A stretch of DNA of 64,000 nt from Lumnitzera littorea (lineage: Eukaryota > Streptophyta > Magnoliopsida > Myrtales > Combretaceae), in the NCBI GenBank assembly GCA_024138015.1, contig JAMXBB010000011.1:78916873-78980872 (forward strand), written 5' to 3'. This document shows positions 23,930-35,160 of this stretch, one piece after another (positions within the stretch are counted from its first letter, which is position 1; each line of letters begins with the position of its first letter). Under the pieces are notes generated by a model. The model was not told where the DNA came from, did no database searches, and worked only from the letters and a program-made list of their open reading frames with translations. The translations under genes were made by a program, and so were the position numbers.

Positions 23930-25960
23930 GAGATGCCCCCTGAAGGCCGTACCAAGATTGCTTTGTTGTTCGGCAATTTCTCAGTACTTTTGTAGCTGAT
24001 GAGAACGAGTAGAGAAAGAACCTTTTTCATACAAATTGCTGGGTGAATGGCAAACTATGTGCTGTGATCATTAACGAAGGGAGCTGTACCAACGTCATCC
24101 TGTAAGGGGTAGCTAAGGTCATGAAATTGCCAACTCTTCTACACCCTAAGCCGTACAAGTTTCACTAGCTAAACGAGAAGGGAAGATTACACGTTTCCGA
24201 GCAAGTCAGTGTACCATCACTATTGGTGATAGATATAGGGACGAGGTGTTGTGTGACGTCCTGCCCATGTATACATCCCACGTATTACTCGACTGACCAT
24301 GGCTATTTGACTTAAGGGTGTTACTTCAAAAAGATGGGAAGAAAGTTATATTGATGCCGATGAGTCCTAGGGAAGTGTAAGAAACCCAAGAAAAGGTTAC
24401 GAGATCTCTACAGCGGAAGTCCTTAGTGATTTCTCGAGCTCAATTTGCACGAGAGGTCAAACTCGAGGACTATGTACTCCTCTTGGTTAGGAGACTCCTA
24501 GAGGTTAGAGAGGTCGAGAACTTACCTGCCAAAGTGCTGCAATTACTCAGGAATTTGCCAACCTATTTTCATTTGAGATGCCGAAAGGATTACCTCCCTT
24601 GAGAGGAATTGAACATTACATCAATCTTCAACTTGGAGCAGCCCTACCAAATCAATTCGCCTATAGACTCAATCTTATAACAGACAGCTGAGCTGAAAAA
24701 GCAAGTTGATAAGTTGGTGGATCGCAGATATGTCCATAAGAGCATGAGATCATGTGCTATCCTAGCCGTGCTAGTACTAAAGAAAGATAGATCATGGAAG
24801 ATGTGCATTGACAGCTGTGCCATCAACAAGATTACTGTTAAGTACCAATACTTGATCCTGCGGTTGGATGACATACTCGATGAGTTGTATGATGCAAGCA
24901 TCTTTTAGAAAATAGATCTAAAGAATGGCTATCATCAAATATGAATGAGACCGGGAGATGAGTGGAAAATAGCCTTTAAGACTCGAGATGGTCTATTTGA
25001 GTGGATGGTTATGCCATTTGGTTTAACTAACGCCCCGAGTACATTCATGCGACTCATGAATCATGTACTTCGAGCATTGATAGGCAAATGTATTGTGGTT
25101 TATTTTAGCGATATTCTAGCCTACAATGCCGACCTTCTTGTTCATATCGAACATTTGAGATTGATGTTTAACATACTCTGTACCAAGAAATTATTTGGCA
25201 ACCTGAAAAAATGCGCGTTCTATCACAACGAGATTGTATTCTTTGGATATGTCGTTTCAAGGAGTAGAGTTCGCGTTGATGAGGAAAATGTCAAGGCTAT
25301 TAATGATTAGCCTACGCCGACAAGTGTAGTCGAAGTTAGGAGCTTCCATAGCCTAGCCTCTTTCTATCGAAGATTTATCTGGAACTTTAGCTCCATAACT
25401 GTGCCATTGACTGAATTAACCAAGAAGAACGTTAAGTTTAAATGGATAGAAAAGGCTTAGAGGAGTTTTGAAGATGTGAAGTGTAAGCTAACGTCCACTC
25501 TAGTACTTGCCTTACCAGATTTTGAGAAGGTTTTTTAGGTTGAATGTGATGCGTCTGGTGTCAGCATTGGTACTATACTTATGTAGGAGAGCTGACCCAT
25601 TGCCTACTTTAGCGAAAAACTTCGAGGTACTACCCTAAATTACTCAACCTACGACAAGGAGTTTTATGCCCTTGTCCATACACTCTAGAACTGGCAGCAT
25701 TACCTATTGCCAAGAGAATTCATCATTTATTTTGATCACGAATCTCTCAAGCATCTTCGCGGGCAGCAAAAGCTTTCTTGGCGTCACACCAAGCGGGTCA
25801 AGTTCCTAGAGACCTTTTGCTATGTCATCGGGTATAAGAAAGGAAGCATTACTACAGTGGCCAATGTACTTTCCCATCATCATACCTTCATCACAACGTT
25901 GCAAGCTAAAGTGCTTGGATTTGGTACAGTATCTGATCGATATGAGCATGACCCATATTT
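23930..25960 (+). pseudogene. Decayed pol: protease, reverse transcriptase, RNase H
   Basis: A retropepsin-like segment near 24060 has INEGSC where the catalytic D-S/T-G motif is expected, with Asn (AAC, 24073-24075) at the Asp position. RT runs from about 24680 to 25310, with KIDLKNGYHQI, GLFEWMVMPFGLTNAPSTF and VVYFSDIL. The last should contain two adjacent Asp; the first is Ser (AGC, 25107-25109). RNase H follows, with VECDASGVSIGT near 25540, YSTYDKEFYALV near 25645 and VLSHHH near 25875. Many TAG/TGA stops interrupt the frame. RT and RNase H copy element RNA to DNA; the lost catalytic residues show this copy is dead. Confidence 0.87.
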
Positions 25961-25969
25961 TGGGCCTTT

Positions 25970-27120
25970 AGTAGCTAAGTGCAATGATAGAGAAGCTGTA
26001 GACGGATTCTACTTAAGTGAGGGGTTTTTAATGAAGGGCAAGCAAATGTACGTGCCGAATGGTTCTGCAAGGGAGCTATTGGTTCGAGAAGCTCATGTTG
26101 GGGGTCTGGCTAGCTATTTCAGGGAAAAGAGAACGATTGAAATATTGAAGGAGCATTTTTATTGGCCTGGGATGACGAGGGATGTACACCGGATACTTGA
26201 GGGGTGCAAGGTGTGTAAGTATGCTAAAGGGAAGAGAGAGCCCTATGGAGAATACACGCTCCTGCTAATTCCCGAGCGGCCATAGATTTCATACTCGGCC
26301 TTCTCCACATGCCGAGAAGACACGATTCAATCATGGTAATGGTCGATCAGTTTAGTAAGATGGGCTACTTCATTCCCTACTACAAGACTAATGATACTTT
26401 ATTCATCGCTAACCTCTTTTTACAGGAAATTATGCGATTACATGGAGTGCCGAGAAGTATTATGTTTGACCATGATTCGAAATTCACGAGTTTCTTTTGG
26501 AAAACCTTATGGAGGAAACTCAGCACTAAGTTCCTATTCAGTACCTCTTGCTACCCTCAGACAAATGGCCAAACTAAAGTAGTTACAAAGCCGTCAGTAG
26601 TCTCATGTACACCACTGTTGGAAAGAACTCTCGTGACTGGGATTTATGCCTACCAATAATTGAATTTGCTTACAATCGTTTAACTCACAGCTCCATTGGA
26701 ACATCACCATTTGAGGTTATTTATGGACTTAACCCGAACTTACCCTTGGACTTAGTTAACAGTTTGTCTACACAAAAGAAGAGTTAATCTAGCCGACAGC
26801 ATGTTGAGGAATTTCACAAGTTACACCAAAGAATTGCTGAACAATTAACCAAGACTGTGGATCGACAGAAGGAAATGGGAAGCCACGAAAGGAAACGAAT
26901 CATTTATGCTCTTAGGGACCTTATCTGGATCCATCTTAACAAAGAACGCTTCCCTAGCAAGAGAATAAACAAACTATCACCCAGAGCGGATAGACCCTAT
27001 AGGCCTTAACGACAATGCCTACGAAATTGAGCTACCCGAAGGTTTCAATGTATCCACCACATTCAATGTCGCTGACTTAACTCTATATGTGCGATGACAG
27101 AGGTCAAGATTTGAGGGCAA
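25970..27120 (+). pseudogene. Decayed pol: integrase
   Basis: The zinc-binding domain shows REAHVGGLASYF, FYWPGMTRDVH and CKVCKYAKGK (about 26085-26240). The second zinc His is Tyr (TAT, 26115-26117), while the CxxC pair is kept. The core is split by a frameshift and stop near 26283-26310, then continues with MVMVDQFSKMGYFIPY, GVPRSIMFDHDSKF and PQTNGQTKVV. A C-terminal GPY/F-like end (NAYEIELPEGFNVSTTFNVA) lies near 27020-27080. Integrase would insert the DNA copy into the genome. Domain order RT-RNase H-integrase places the element in Ty3/gypsy rather than Ty1/copia. Confidence 0.87.
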
Positions 27121-27142
27121 ATCTTCAATAACCCCAAGAAAC

Positions 27143-28051
27143 TGATGTACTGCCGGTTAACGGTATCATTATTCGCGCGCTTCTCCGAGGCCTCCAATCC
27201 TTCTCCCAAAGAATTCTTTCTTAGCAACCTACTAATGACGAGAAACTGTACATCGAAGAAAGGTGGTCAAATTCCTTAAACTCCCCACATTGTCATATAT
27301 TGATCTGTACACTCGATAGTGATGATGCCAAACATTCCCTTACTGAAGACCCTGTGCCGAGTACTTTGACCAACTACTGCCAAGAATCACTTGCTGAGTA
27401 ACGAGAGACTTACTTAAACAATCGAGTAGTTTTCTCTCGACATACCATCATCTCTCTTGTCCCGACCCCTTTAGTGCTGCAACATTTTGACCCTCCTTAC
27501 CTACTGTGCTTAGAGAATATTTGTATGGGACCAATGCTGCACTGCCAGCTGTCCACCTCATCTAACATTTAACTACTTTTCCATTTTTGGTTTGTTTTCC
27601 TTTTTACCCTTTTTATATGTACTAGGAATTCCCTTTTTGTAAATACTTTCTTGTAATATCTTTATTTGTAATGCTACTCTAGGGACTTACTATAAATAGT
27701 CATTTTCTCTTGTAAGATGGAGATAACTTACATTTTAATACTAAATACTCTATTCTTGTAAGACAATCCTCTTCAAGTCTATACCCCTTACACTCTTATC
27801 TAATCTTGCCAAGTAGCTCAGGATTAGTAGTGGGTAGACCTTGACATTAACTTGTGCGTCATATTAAGTGAGGTATCAAGTCGTATTGTGTTCGTTGATA
27901 AGTCACATCCTCCGAGCAGCTTGGCGTCAGCTATTCTTATTCGATTATGGACCGTTTTCCTCTAATTTTCTTCTCTATCTCGAAGGACCCATTTTAGTTT
28001 AATTCTGCCCCGGTAAGTCCTAATGATAACTAAGCTTCTAGGTATACTACA
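27143..28051 (+). repeat. 3' LTR of the nested Ty3/gypsy element
   Basis: It begins TGATGTACTGCCGG and ends GGTATACTACA. It is homologous along its length to 21644-22507 and keeps a ~42-bp block after the first bases (27150-27191) that the 5' LTR has lost. Confidence 0.83.
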
Positions 28052-29644
28052 TTTGGATGTTACTAATCAGACCACTAGGACAAACTTCAGTTCAACCATA
28101 AGTTCCTAAACTCAAAATCCTACTTCTCTTTAACACGAATTCACTCATATATAGAACTACTTTAATACTCAAAATACTCTACTCACATTACAATTTGCCA
28201 GGTGAAAACTTAATAACCAGTGCTCTACTTCATCCAAAACCTATTTAAAACAAGAAATATAAGTGAAAAGAGGGAAGAGCTTACTTGTTTTGATAGGAAT
28301 ATTCTTAGAATTCGAGATGGTGAACTAACTCAAGATGAAGAGCTGGAAAAGAATGAAGTTTTAGATTCATTTTCAACCCAAAAACTCAATGAAGCAAAGA
28401 AACTTACTAAGATACAAAGTAGTAATGGTTTTTCCTTTCACCCCTTATCTTTATTCTTGCAAATGAAAGGGTTTGCTTGAGCTAGAATGAGTGGGTTGAG
28501 GTGAGAATGTCTAGGAAATGAAGAGGGATAAAGGAAAAGAGAAGAAGAGAAGGGATTAGTAGGGTTTTAGGTTAAAACAAGGGTTTAAGGAGGCCAAAAG
28601 ACATTTCTACCCCTCTTTATAAAATGGATTTTGTTTCTTAAATTTTCTTGGGCATTACACCAAAATAACATAACTATCTACAAAGTCTTAAACCAAACTA
28701 AATTGCTTATAACTCAACCTCGTCAATGTTGATATCCTTTATGATTTGCTAAAAGCAAACACCATTATGTGTACATTGTTCCTTTAAACACCACCAATAG
28801 CCACTTATCTATTAAAAGAATTGGCAAATGTATTTGAATTTCATTCGACTAAACATAGGAGTAACCATCTGACAGCAATTATTCCTTTTATTTGCTCTTT
28901 GTCATTGGTAAATTGACTAAGATTAAGCTACACCTTTTCTTTTATTCATTATTTAAGCTAAATCTAAAGGGGTATCCCTTATTAAATTCCTCAGATGCAT
29001 CGGTGCCTTCCAAAAGATTGAATTAGAAGAAATTTTATATCCATTATCTCCCAATGGTCTAAAATTATGAAATCGGCTTACAACTTTTATTTGATGCCAT
29101 GCCCCTGTTTTGTGGTCTCTAGGGTTGAAGTGAGAGTTTGATTTTTTAAACACTATCTATATGTATTGGCAAGTGTATTAAGCAATGTATGAGAAAGTAG
29201 AAAATCATAGAAACTTGTTAAAGGAAACTAGTTTTCTAAGATTTCAAGTGTTGATGGTAATTCTTTAGTGGGATTGGAGAGCTTAAAGGCAACTTACACT
29301 AGTGAACAAAGGAAAACTAAGAGGGCTATCGCAAGTGGTTCTGGCCTGGTCGCTCTAATGCTTAAATTAGCAAAAGCTCATGAGAATGTACAAATTAAGA
29401 GTAATGTGAGCAAGAGTAAGGGTTGCGGATCCCTTTACCTATGGAATTACCAAATATTTACATAAGAGGTTGATGATTTATTCAAGGTAGGTGCATTGTT
29501 TCTTTGAGATACGCTTATCATGTCTTGAAGATGTACACTCTAAATATATTGGAGAGGGTTTTAATTCTATTATACAATAGTAGTGGACATTTTTAATCTA
29601 GCCAAAATGTCTTACCTTATCCTTTCACGACCTTGTGAACTTGG

Positions 29645-29690
29645 CCTAGACCCCATATGCTTACTAGCCTAGACCCTATAGGCTTACTAG
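29645..29690. repeat. Two tandem 23-bp units
   Basis: CCTAGACC-C/T-ATA-T/G-GCTTACTAG occurs twice end to end (29645-29667 and 29668-29690). Confidence 0.85.
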
Positions 29691-30418
29691 GGTGGATCGC
29701 AATAAGAGACAAACACAAGTCTTCCGGTCAGGTCATTCAAGCTACTTAAAGCTCGACTAATGCCCCAAGAAGGTCATTTACTATGTAGCTACTTAACTTT
29801 GGTCACTAAGTTGTTAGGCGAGCTTTAAGGAGCCCCAATCAAGCTATGGCTAAATCAGCCAAAGGCTTTTACGCTCGGCCTATTCTCTAAGGAGGTTGGA
29901 TTGGGCTTGGAGGCCTATGTCCGAAATGGTTTATCAATAATGAGAAAATTATTATGCAATTGTTGTCATACCATTGTAGACTCATGCAGCCTTCCCTATG
30001 ATTTTTCGCTTAGTTCTTATAGGTTTTCCACATAAATACAATATCATTTTTTCTCTCTTGTTAGCTTGTGCTTTATTATTTATAACTTAAAAATCTAAAC
30101 CCACTCATAGAAAAACTGTATCAAAGTGATGTTAAGAGATTAAAAAAATTTTGCTAGATAGATATCCATACATTCAAGAGATGGCACTTTAAAATGATAT
30201 TGTGAAGTTTGATTTTGCACAAATTTCAAGTTATGACAGGTGCATATATGATGGCCCTAGTGTAATGAGGCTTAAAAAAGCACTTTAGGTAAGCAACTCT
30301 AATCTATGAAGGATGAAGATAATGGATAACTCAATGAGAAAGCTGTAATGATGCTTAAGCCAACTTAGACAAACAGTGTAGAATAAGAGGTATTGATAAA
30401 GTGGTGTTCAATGCCCTA

Positions 30419-30893
30419 GTTAAAAATAGTTAATAGCTAAACCAACAAATACTAACGGGACCATTTCAATCACTTAGGCCTAAAATTTTACACTAACATT
30501 AACATGTTATCTACTACTTAGCTTTATATACCATTGCTTAACACCTCTTACAATCTATGTAGCACTTTATTCATATGGAGTATTACATATCTTTAAAATA
30601 AACAGGCGATATCCTTATTGCGCGACCTTACAATTGGGGTTAGATTTTCACCCTTTTTGGTCATCCCTTCATCAAGCACCTACTAATAGGGAGTTGGTTT
30701 TCATTTGATTTATGGCACTTTAGGCCAAAAGTAGTTAGTAACTAAGTCAGTAAACACTAATAGACTCATTTTAATTACTTAGCCTAAAAGTTTCTAACTA
30801 GTGTTGACATATTATTTATTACTTGACCTCATACAACACTGTTTAACATTTTCTACAATTCATGTAAAACTCCATTCAGATGGGGTATCACAA
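30419..30893. repeat. Direct duplication, about 180-bp units
   Basis: The block at 30419-30600 (TAGTTAATAGCTAAACCAAC to GGAGTATTACAT) recurs at 30727-30893 (TAGTTAGTAACTAAGTCAGT to GGGGTATCACA), offset about 308 bp. Differences are scattered substitutions, so the duplication is old. Confidence 0.75.
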
Positions 30894-31389
30894 GATGATT
30901 GTGATACTTTAAAAGAAACTAAAAGGTTGCACATGACTAAGTCTCTTACAAATCAGTCAACAATAAATATAGGAAATAACATATTTAACCCCACTTGATT
31001 ATTATACATTCATGTAATTCATTGTCTTTTATTGTGAAATTTTACATAAAAATGATGAGATGCTCTCTTTTGGATTAATTGCATGAATAACAAAATGGAT
31101 ATATTGGAGCTTAAATTGCTTATATATTTGCATGTTTTTATTTATATAAGATTTCATTTTTACAAGTGTATATTTATCGTTTTTATGACTATATTTTTAT
31201 ACTTATAATAAGAAAAATAGACAAAGTTGGGAAATATAAATGCAAGTCGTTACAATAAAAAAAAAAACCGCAAAAAAAGGAAACTAGCTCCAAGGATTAG
31301 AGATGGTTACATGTGCTAACCTAAGAGCATGGAGTTTTCTTTTTCATTTTCACCATTGTCGACAGGATAAGGAGTATATGAGAGGGATT

Positions 31390-31780
31390 TTATCCATCCC
31401 TTTGCATCTTTATCAATGGATTATTAGAGAGTTGCTTAAGATATCACATTAGCATTTTAAATCACCTTTATTCTTAAGGAACTCTTTACTATGTCAATGG
31501 TTACTTTAAAAGAGTTACTTAGCAATTTTCTAAAACTTTTCTGGGTCCCATATCAAACCTTTATTAAAAAGTTGATGGGGCCAAGAGCACATAAGGACTT
31601 TGTCTATCGCTTCACATCTTCATCAATGGGTTACTTAGAGAGTTGCTTAAGGTACCGTGTTAGCATCTTAAGCAAGTCTCCCTCTTAAGGAGCTCTTTGC
31701 TTTATCAATGATTACTTTAAAAGAGTTACTTAACAATTTTCTAAAAGTTTTGTCGATCCTATATCAAACTTTTATAATAA
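31390..31780. repeat. Direct duplication, about 190-bp units
   Basis: TTACTTTAAAAGAGTTACTT, the preceding TTAAGGA-CTCTTT and the following CAATTTTCTAAAA occur twice, offset 211 bp (for example at 31501 and 31712). The units also share AGAGAGTTGCTTAAG. Confidence 0.8.
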
Positions 31781-33115
31781 AAAAAAAAAATACTTAAGCA
31801 AGTCACTTGTTGAGTTGGTTATAGTTAAGAACTTAAGCAACTCAAGTTTCTTGCACTTTATCGATGGAAGAGGATTGCTTGGCATGGGAATGTGCTAAAT
31901 ACCATTGATGAAGATGTTTACAAGCAACTTACCTTAGTGAATAAAGGAAGAGCAGACCATATTTCATTTCTATTTTAATTTTGGGTTAAGGGAGTGAAGA
32001 AATGAAGAGAAGTAGAAAAATACAACAAATCTTTGTCTACAAATATTTTCATTTTGGTGAAAATAAAAAGAGCCAACATCAAATATCTAAGAAAGAAATG
32101 TAGGAATATAATATAAATTTTTCCATTTTGTTTCCATCATGTATGGAGCTAAAGAGAACAGAGCTTAGCTTATTTTATTTCTCTTTTCATTCTTTGGGAA
32201 TTTACTACACATCCGCATGCAAGACAAAACCATGAGAGAAGCGCAAGCATGGTAATTATACTAAGTAAGCATGAGAATTTAGTGGGATTGCTAATGCTAC
32301 TAAAGTTTTGGTAATTTAAGAGCAAGGTAAATTCTCATGAATATTATTAAATCTTGAGTAGTCAAATTCATCATCAATTCGAGGCATCTTTATAGAATAT
32401 TATTCACAATCCCGTGCTTGATTTTTGCATGTGTTGGTTCTAGGACCATTTGGTGTTGTTAGTGCATTTAGTTTAGTCTTCATTTAATTTTATTTTTTTA
32501 AGCTCTCAATAACCAAAATTTAATTTGCTTAACTTAGAATAGAACTACTATGAGCTCCCTATAGATAAAAAGCATATCAGTTGTGATAAATTGCAAAAGG
32601 AGAGTAATTACAACTAGCTAGTGATTGATTACAAAATGAAAGTAAGAACAAGCATATCAATTGGTATTGAAGTAAAGGTTGTATTTGCTTTCGTTGAAAG
32701 TGAAATCATTGATACGACAACATATTTTGGATTTTAACATATTTTTAATTTTATATAACGATTTGAAAAATACTGATCAAGGTTGAGGTTGAAGACTAGA
32801 CAGTAATCTAGTTATGCTTTATATCATCTTCCTTTCCAAGTTTTAAGGATATATAGTTTATAGCTAAGATAATTTATCAATAGAATAGGTAAAGAGCAAC
32901 TCATTGAGTAAGGAGCAATTAGACCATAAGATGGTATCTACATGCAATAAGGTTGCAAATAATCTAATTTTCAAAGATCAAGAGTTTAGTAGCATTTGAT
33001 AGTTTTAAAAGTAGATCTATAGGTGAGGTTATCATTTGTTGTTGCTAAAAAGAAAAGAATCTTGGAAGGCATAATGTCTTAATAGGTAGTACGGAGGCTA
33101 AATGGGGATGATAGA

Positions 33116-33950
33116 TGTAACACTCTAGATATCTAAGCTAATGGAATTTAATTAAGGATCCATCTAAATAATATAATCAAGCTAATAATATCAAACCTCA
33201 AATTTATATACTTAAGGCAAGTTGGGAATCATAATCAAAATAAGAAAATGATTAGAGAAGTAAAGTATGGATAGGTTAATAGAGCTTGGAAGGATGAAAA
33301 TGTAGAAAGTTTAAGCTTATGAAAGTCTATTAATGGAATAATGTGCCTTAAAGAACCTAAAGGAATTAAGATGAGCTTATAACACCAAGATGATCCAAAA
33401 GCCATACTATAGTAGACCTAAGAATCTTATTCCTTAAGTTGTTCAATACCCTCCTAACTAAGCAACTTATTGGTCAAGTATAAATGATATCGAGATGTAT
33501 ACAAAAGTGAATAAGTAATGCTTTAAAATGAGTTAAGGTATGGTAAACTAAACTTTTTATCTTCCTTTCTTTAGATGCAACTAAGAATTCCTTCCTTTTG
33601 CCTCACTCTATTACTTAAACTCTACTTAAGGAAGTAAGAAGTACATAAGGGCTAGCTCTTTCTCCCTCTTGTACGCTACCTTTAAAGGTTTCCTTACAAC
33701 TATCACTCTCTCTTCTCTTGGATTTTCTTGCAACACTCTCTCATGACCTACCCTTTGAAGTTTCTCTTCAACCCTTCATGATGAAGAAGCTATTATGATT
33801 ATTTATCTATAACTACAAAGGATACACTTCTACTGCTATAAGAAGAAGAAACTATCATCATTTAATCAACTTTATTGGAGATGTAGAGGATCACTACGGT
33901 TAAGTCCTATTCTTGTGATTTTGTTTCTTATTCCATAAAGACCATATTCT
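33116..33950 (+). mobile_element. Possible LTR-like segment
   Basis: TGTAACACTCTAGATATC at 33116 resembles the solo LTR start at 20201 (TGTAATGCTCTAGAATTT). A CT-rich leader-like stretch (33650-33790) follows, as in plant LTRs. I found no matching right end, so both the call and the right limit are tentative. Confidence 0.25.
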
Positions 33951-34751
33951 AAATCTAATTTTAATATATTATCGTTATTGAGCCTAATTTTTTTGTTTCA
34001 TTTTTCTTAATACGATTAGTATTAAAATCTAAACCATTTAATGTTAATTATCAACCAATGATTGAGGAAAACCTATTTTTTTAGTTTCAAAATTTTAGAG
34101 TTGCTATTGACCATAGTTATGAAAGAGTTATGTTAGGATCAATTGAGCAAATTGATTCTCATCTAGTTAATGATCAACGAAAAAAACCCTTTTAAAGATG
34201 ATTTTGGGGAACAAAAAAACCTAAAGATTTTAAGTTTATGGGCTAACCTATTAAAACCTAAACGATTACTAACTTAACCTTCTAAATTTAGAGATTATTC
34301 CTTGAAATAACCTTTTCATTTGGAAAATAATCCTAAGTAAAAATAAAGTTTATTTATTTTCTTGTAGTGGAAAAATAAAATTTTTCTATATTTTAAGTCG
34401 TCTAATAAATGCTTACATATTCTCTAGTGGGGATCACACTTTCTATACTTTGGTTATTCGTGAAAATTTTAGTAGATTGGTTTATTTTAATTTTGAAAGT
34501 AGTTAGGTTTACTTTTTTTATCTATTTATTTTTATTAAGAAAAATTTAGGGAAAATACCCTAAATTTTTATTTTTTTGGGAAAATTTCTCAATTTGCCCT
34601 AATATTTGGAAAAGCATTCATTTATTTTTAATTTTCATAAAATCATTTTTCTAAATGAGAAAACACTTATATATTTGTAATACCCCTTAACTACTATGTG
34701 ACAAAACTTTAATCATCAAGGCGTCTTTTAGTATAATGGCAGGTAATTTGT

Positions 34752-34815
34752 TGGAACTCCGAAGTTAAGCATACTCGACTTGGGTAAATCCTAAGATAAT
34801 GATCTCCTAAGAAGC
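34752..34815 (+). other. 5S rRNA-like domain in the left Cassandra LTR
   Basis: TGGAACTCCGAAGTTAAGC is almost identical to positions 40-60 of plant 5S rRNA (box A region), and TGATCTCCTAAGAAG matches the later GTGACCTCCTGGGAAG. The box C part between them (ATCCTAAGATAATG) is worn compared with the right LTR. This is not a functional 5S gene: the 5' and 3' thirds of 5S are absent. Confidence 0.8.
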
Positions 34816-35094
34816 TACTGCACCAAAGGACAAAATTATGCAATAATGCAGCTAAAAAAAACAATACCTAGATAGAAGGAGTTCTTGTTAGATTGTTATA
34901 GGTACTATTAAAACAGTTCACTAGCCAAAATGGTAAAGTCCCAAAGTCCTTACCTAGTGGTGGTATTGGACTTGTATAACAGAATTAACGAAAACATAAG
35001 TCCCCATCTAGTATTGGACAATACCCCTTGAATACTAAATGAAGGAATAACCTTAATTATCAAGTTATCTTTTGGTGTAGTGGCTTGGAGTTTA

Positions 35095-35160
35095 TTGGAA
35101 CTCCAAAATTAAGCATGCTTAAGCTAGGTTGATACTAGGATGGGTAATCTCCTAAAAGCT
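35095..35160 (+). other. 5S rRNA-like domain in the right Cassandra LTR
   Basis: TTGGAACTCCAAAATTAAGC gives the box A region. GATACTAGGATGGGTAATCT is close to the 5S box C (GTACTAGGATGGGTGACCT). The internal pol III control boxes are better kept here than in the left LTR. Confidence 0.82.

Larger units (their letters stand above)
21644..28051 (+). mobile_element. Nested full-length Ty3/gypsy LTR retrotransposon, defective
   Basis: Two direct LTRs (21644-22507 and 27143-28051) flank a primer site, gag, protease, RT, RNase H and integrase in the Ty3/gypsy order. The LTRs are alignable throughout but clearly diverged, and the 5' LTR lacks about 42 bp near its start that the 3' LTR has. ACATTT adjoins both outer ends (21638-21643 and 28049-28054). 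It may be a target duplication, although that would leave the 3' LTR without its CA end. The coding part has many stops. No chromodomain was recognised after the integrase. Confidence 0.85.
20201..28659 (-). mobile_element. Solo LTR (about 2 kb) split by a nested Ty3/gypsy element
   Basis: The element starts TGTAATGCTC at 20201 and ends GGGCATTACA at 28659. These ends are inverted repeats with one mismatch and show the TG...CA form of LTRs. The 5 bases before it (20196-20200) and after it (28660-28664) are both CCAAA, a perfect target duplication. Without the insert at 21644-28051 it is about 2.05 kb. Read on the minus strand it has TTTTATAAAG close to its start and an LTR-like CT-rich leader, so minus is the likely orientation. 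No internal domain of its own is present, consistent with LTR-LTR recombination. Confidence 0.75.
28660..33115. other. Gene-free AT-rich DNA with local duplications
   Basis: No frame longer than about 70 codons has recognisable content. The stretch contains three local duplications listed separately (29645, 30419, 31390) and probably consists of old, unrecognisable retroelement sequence. Confidence 0.5.

Noticed and set aside
28220..28480. 86-codon open frame inside the solo LTR
   Set aside because: No recognisable motif, and it lies within an LTR; probably chance.
34752..35160. Functional 5S rRNA genes
   Set aside because: Only the central third of 5S is present and it sits inside retrotransposon LTRs.
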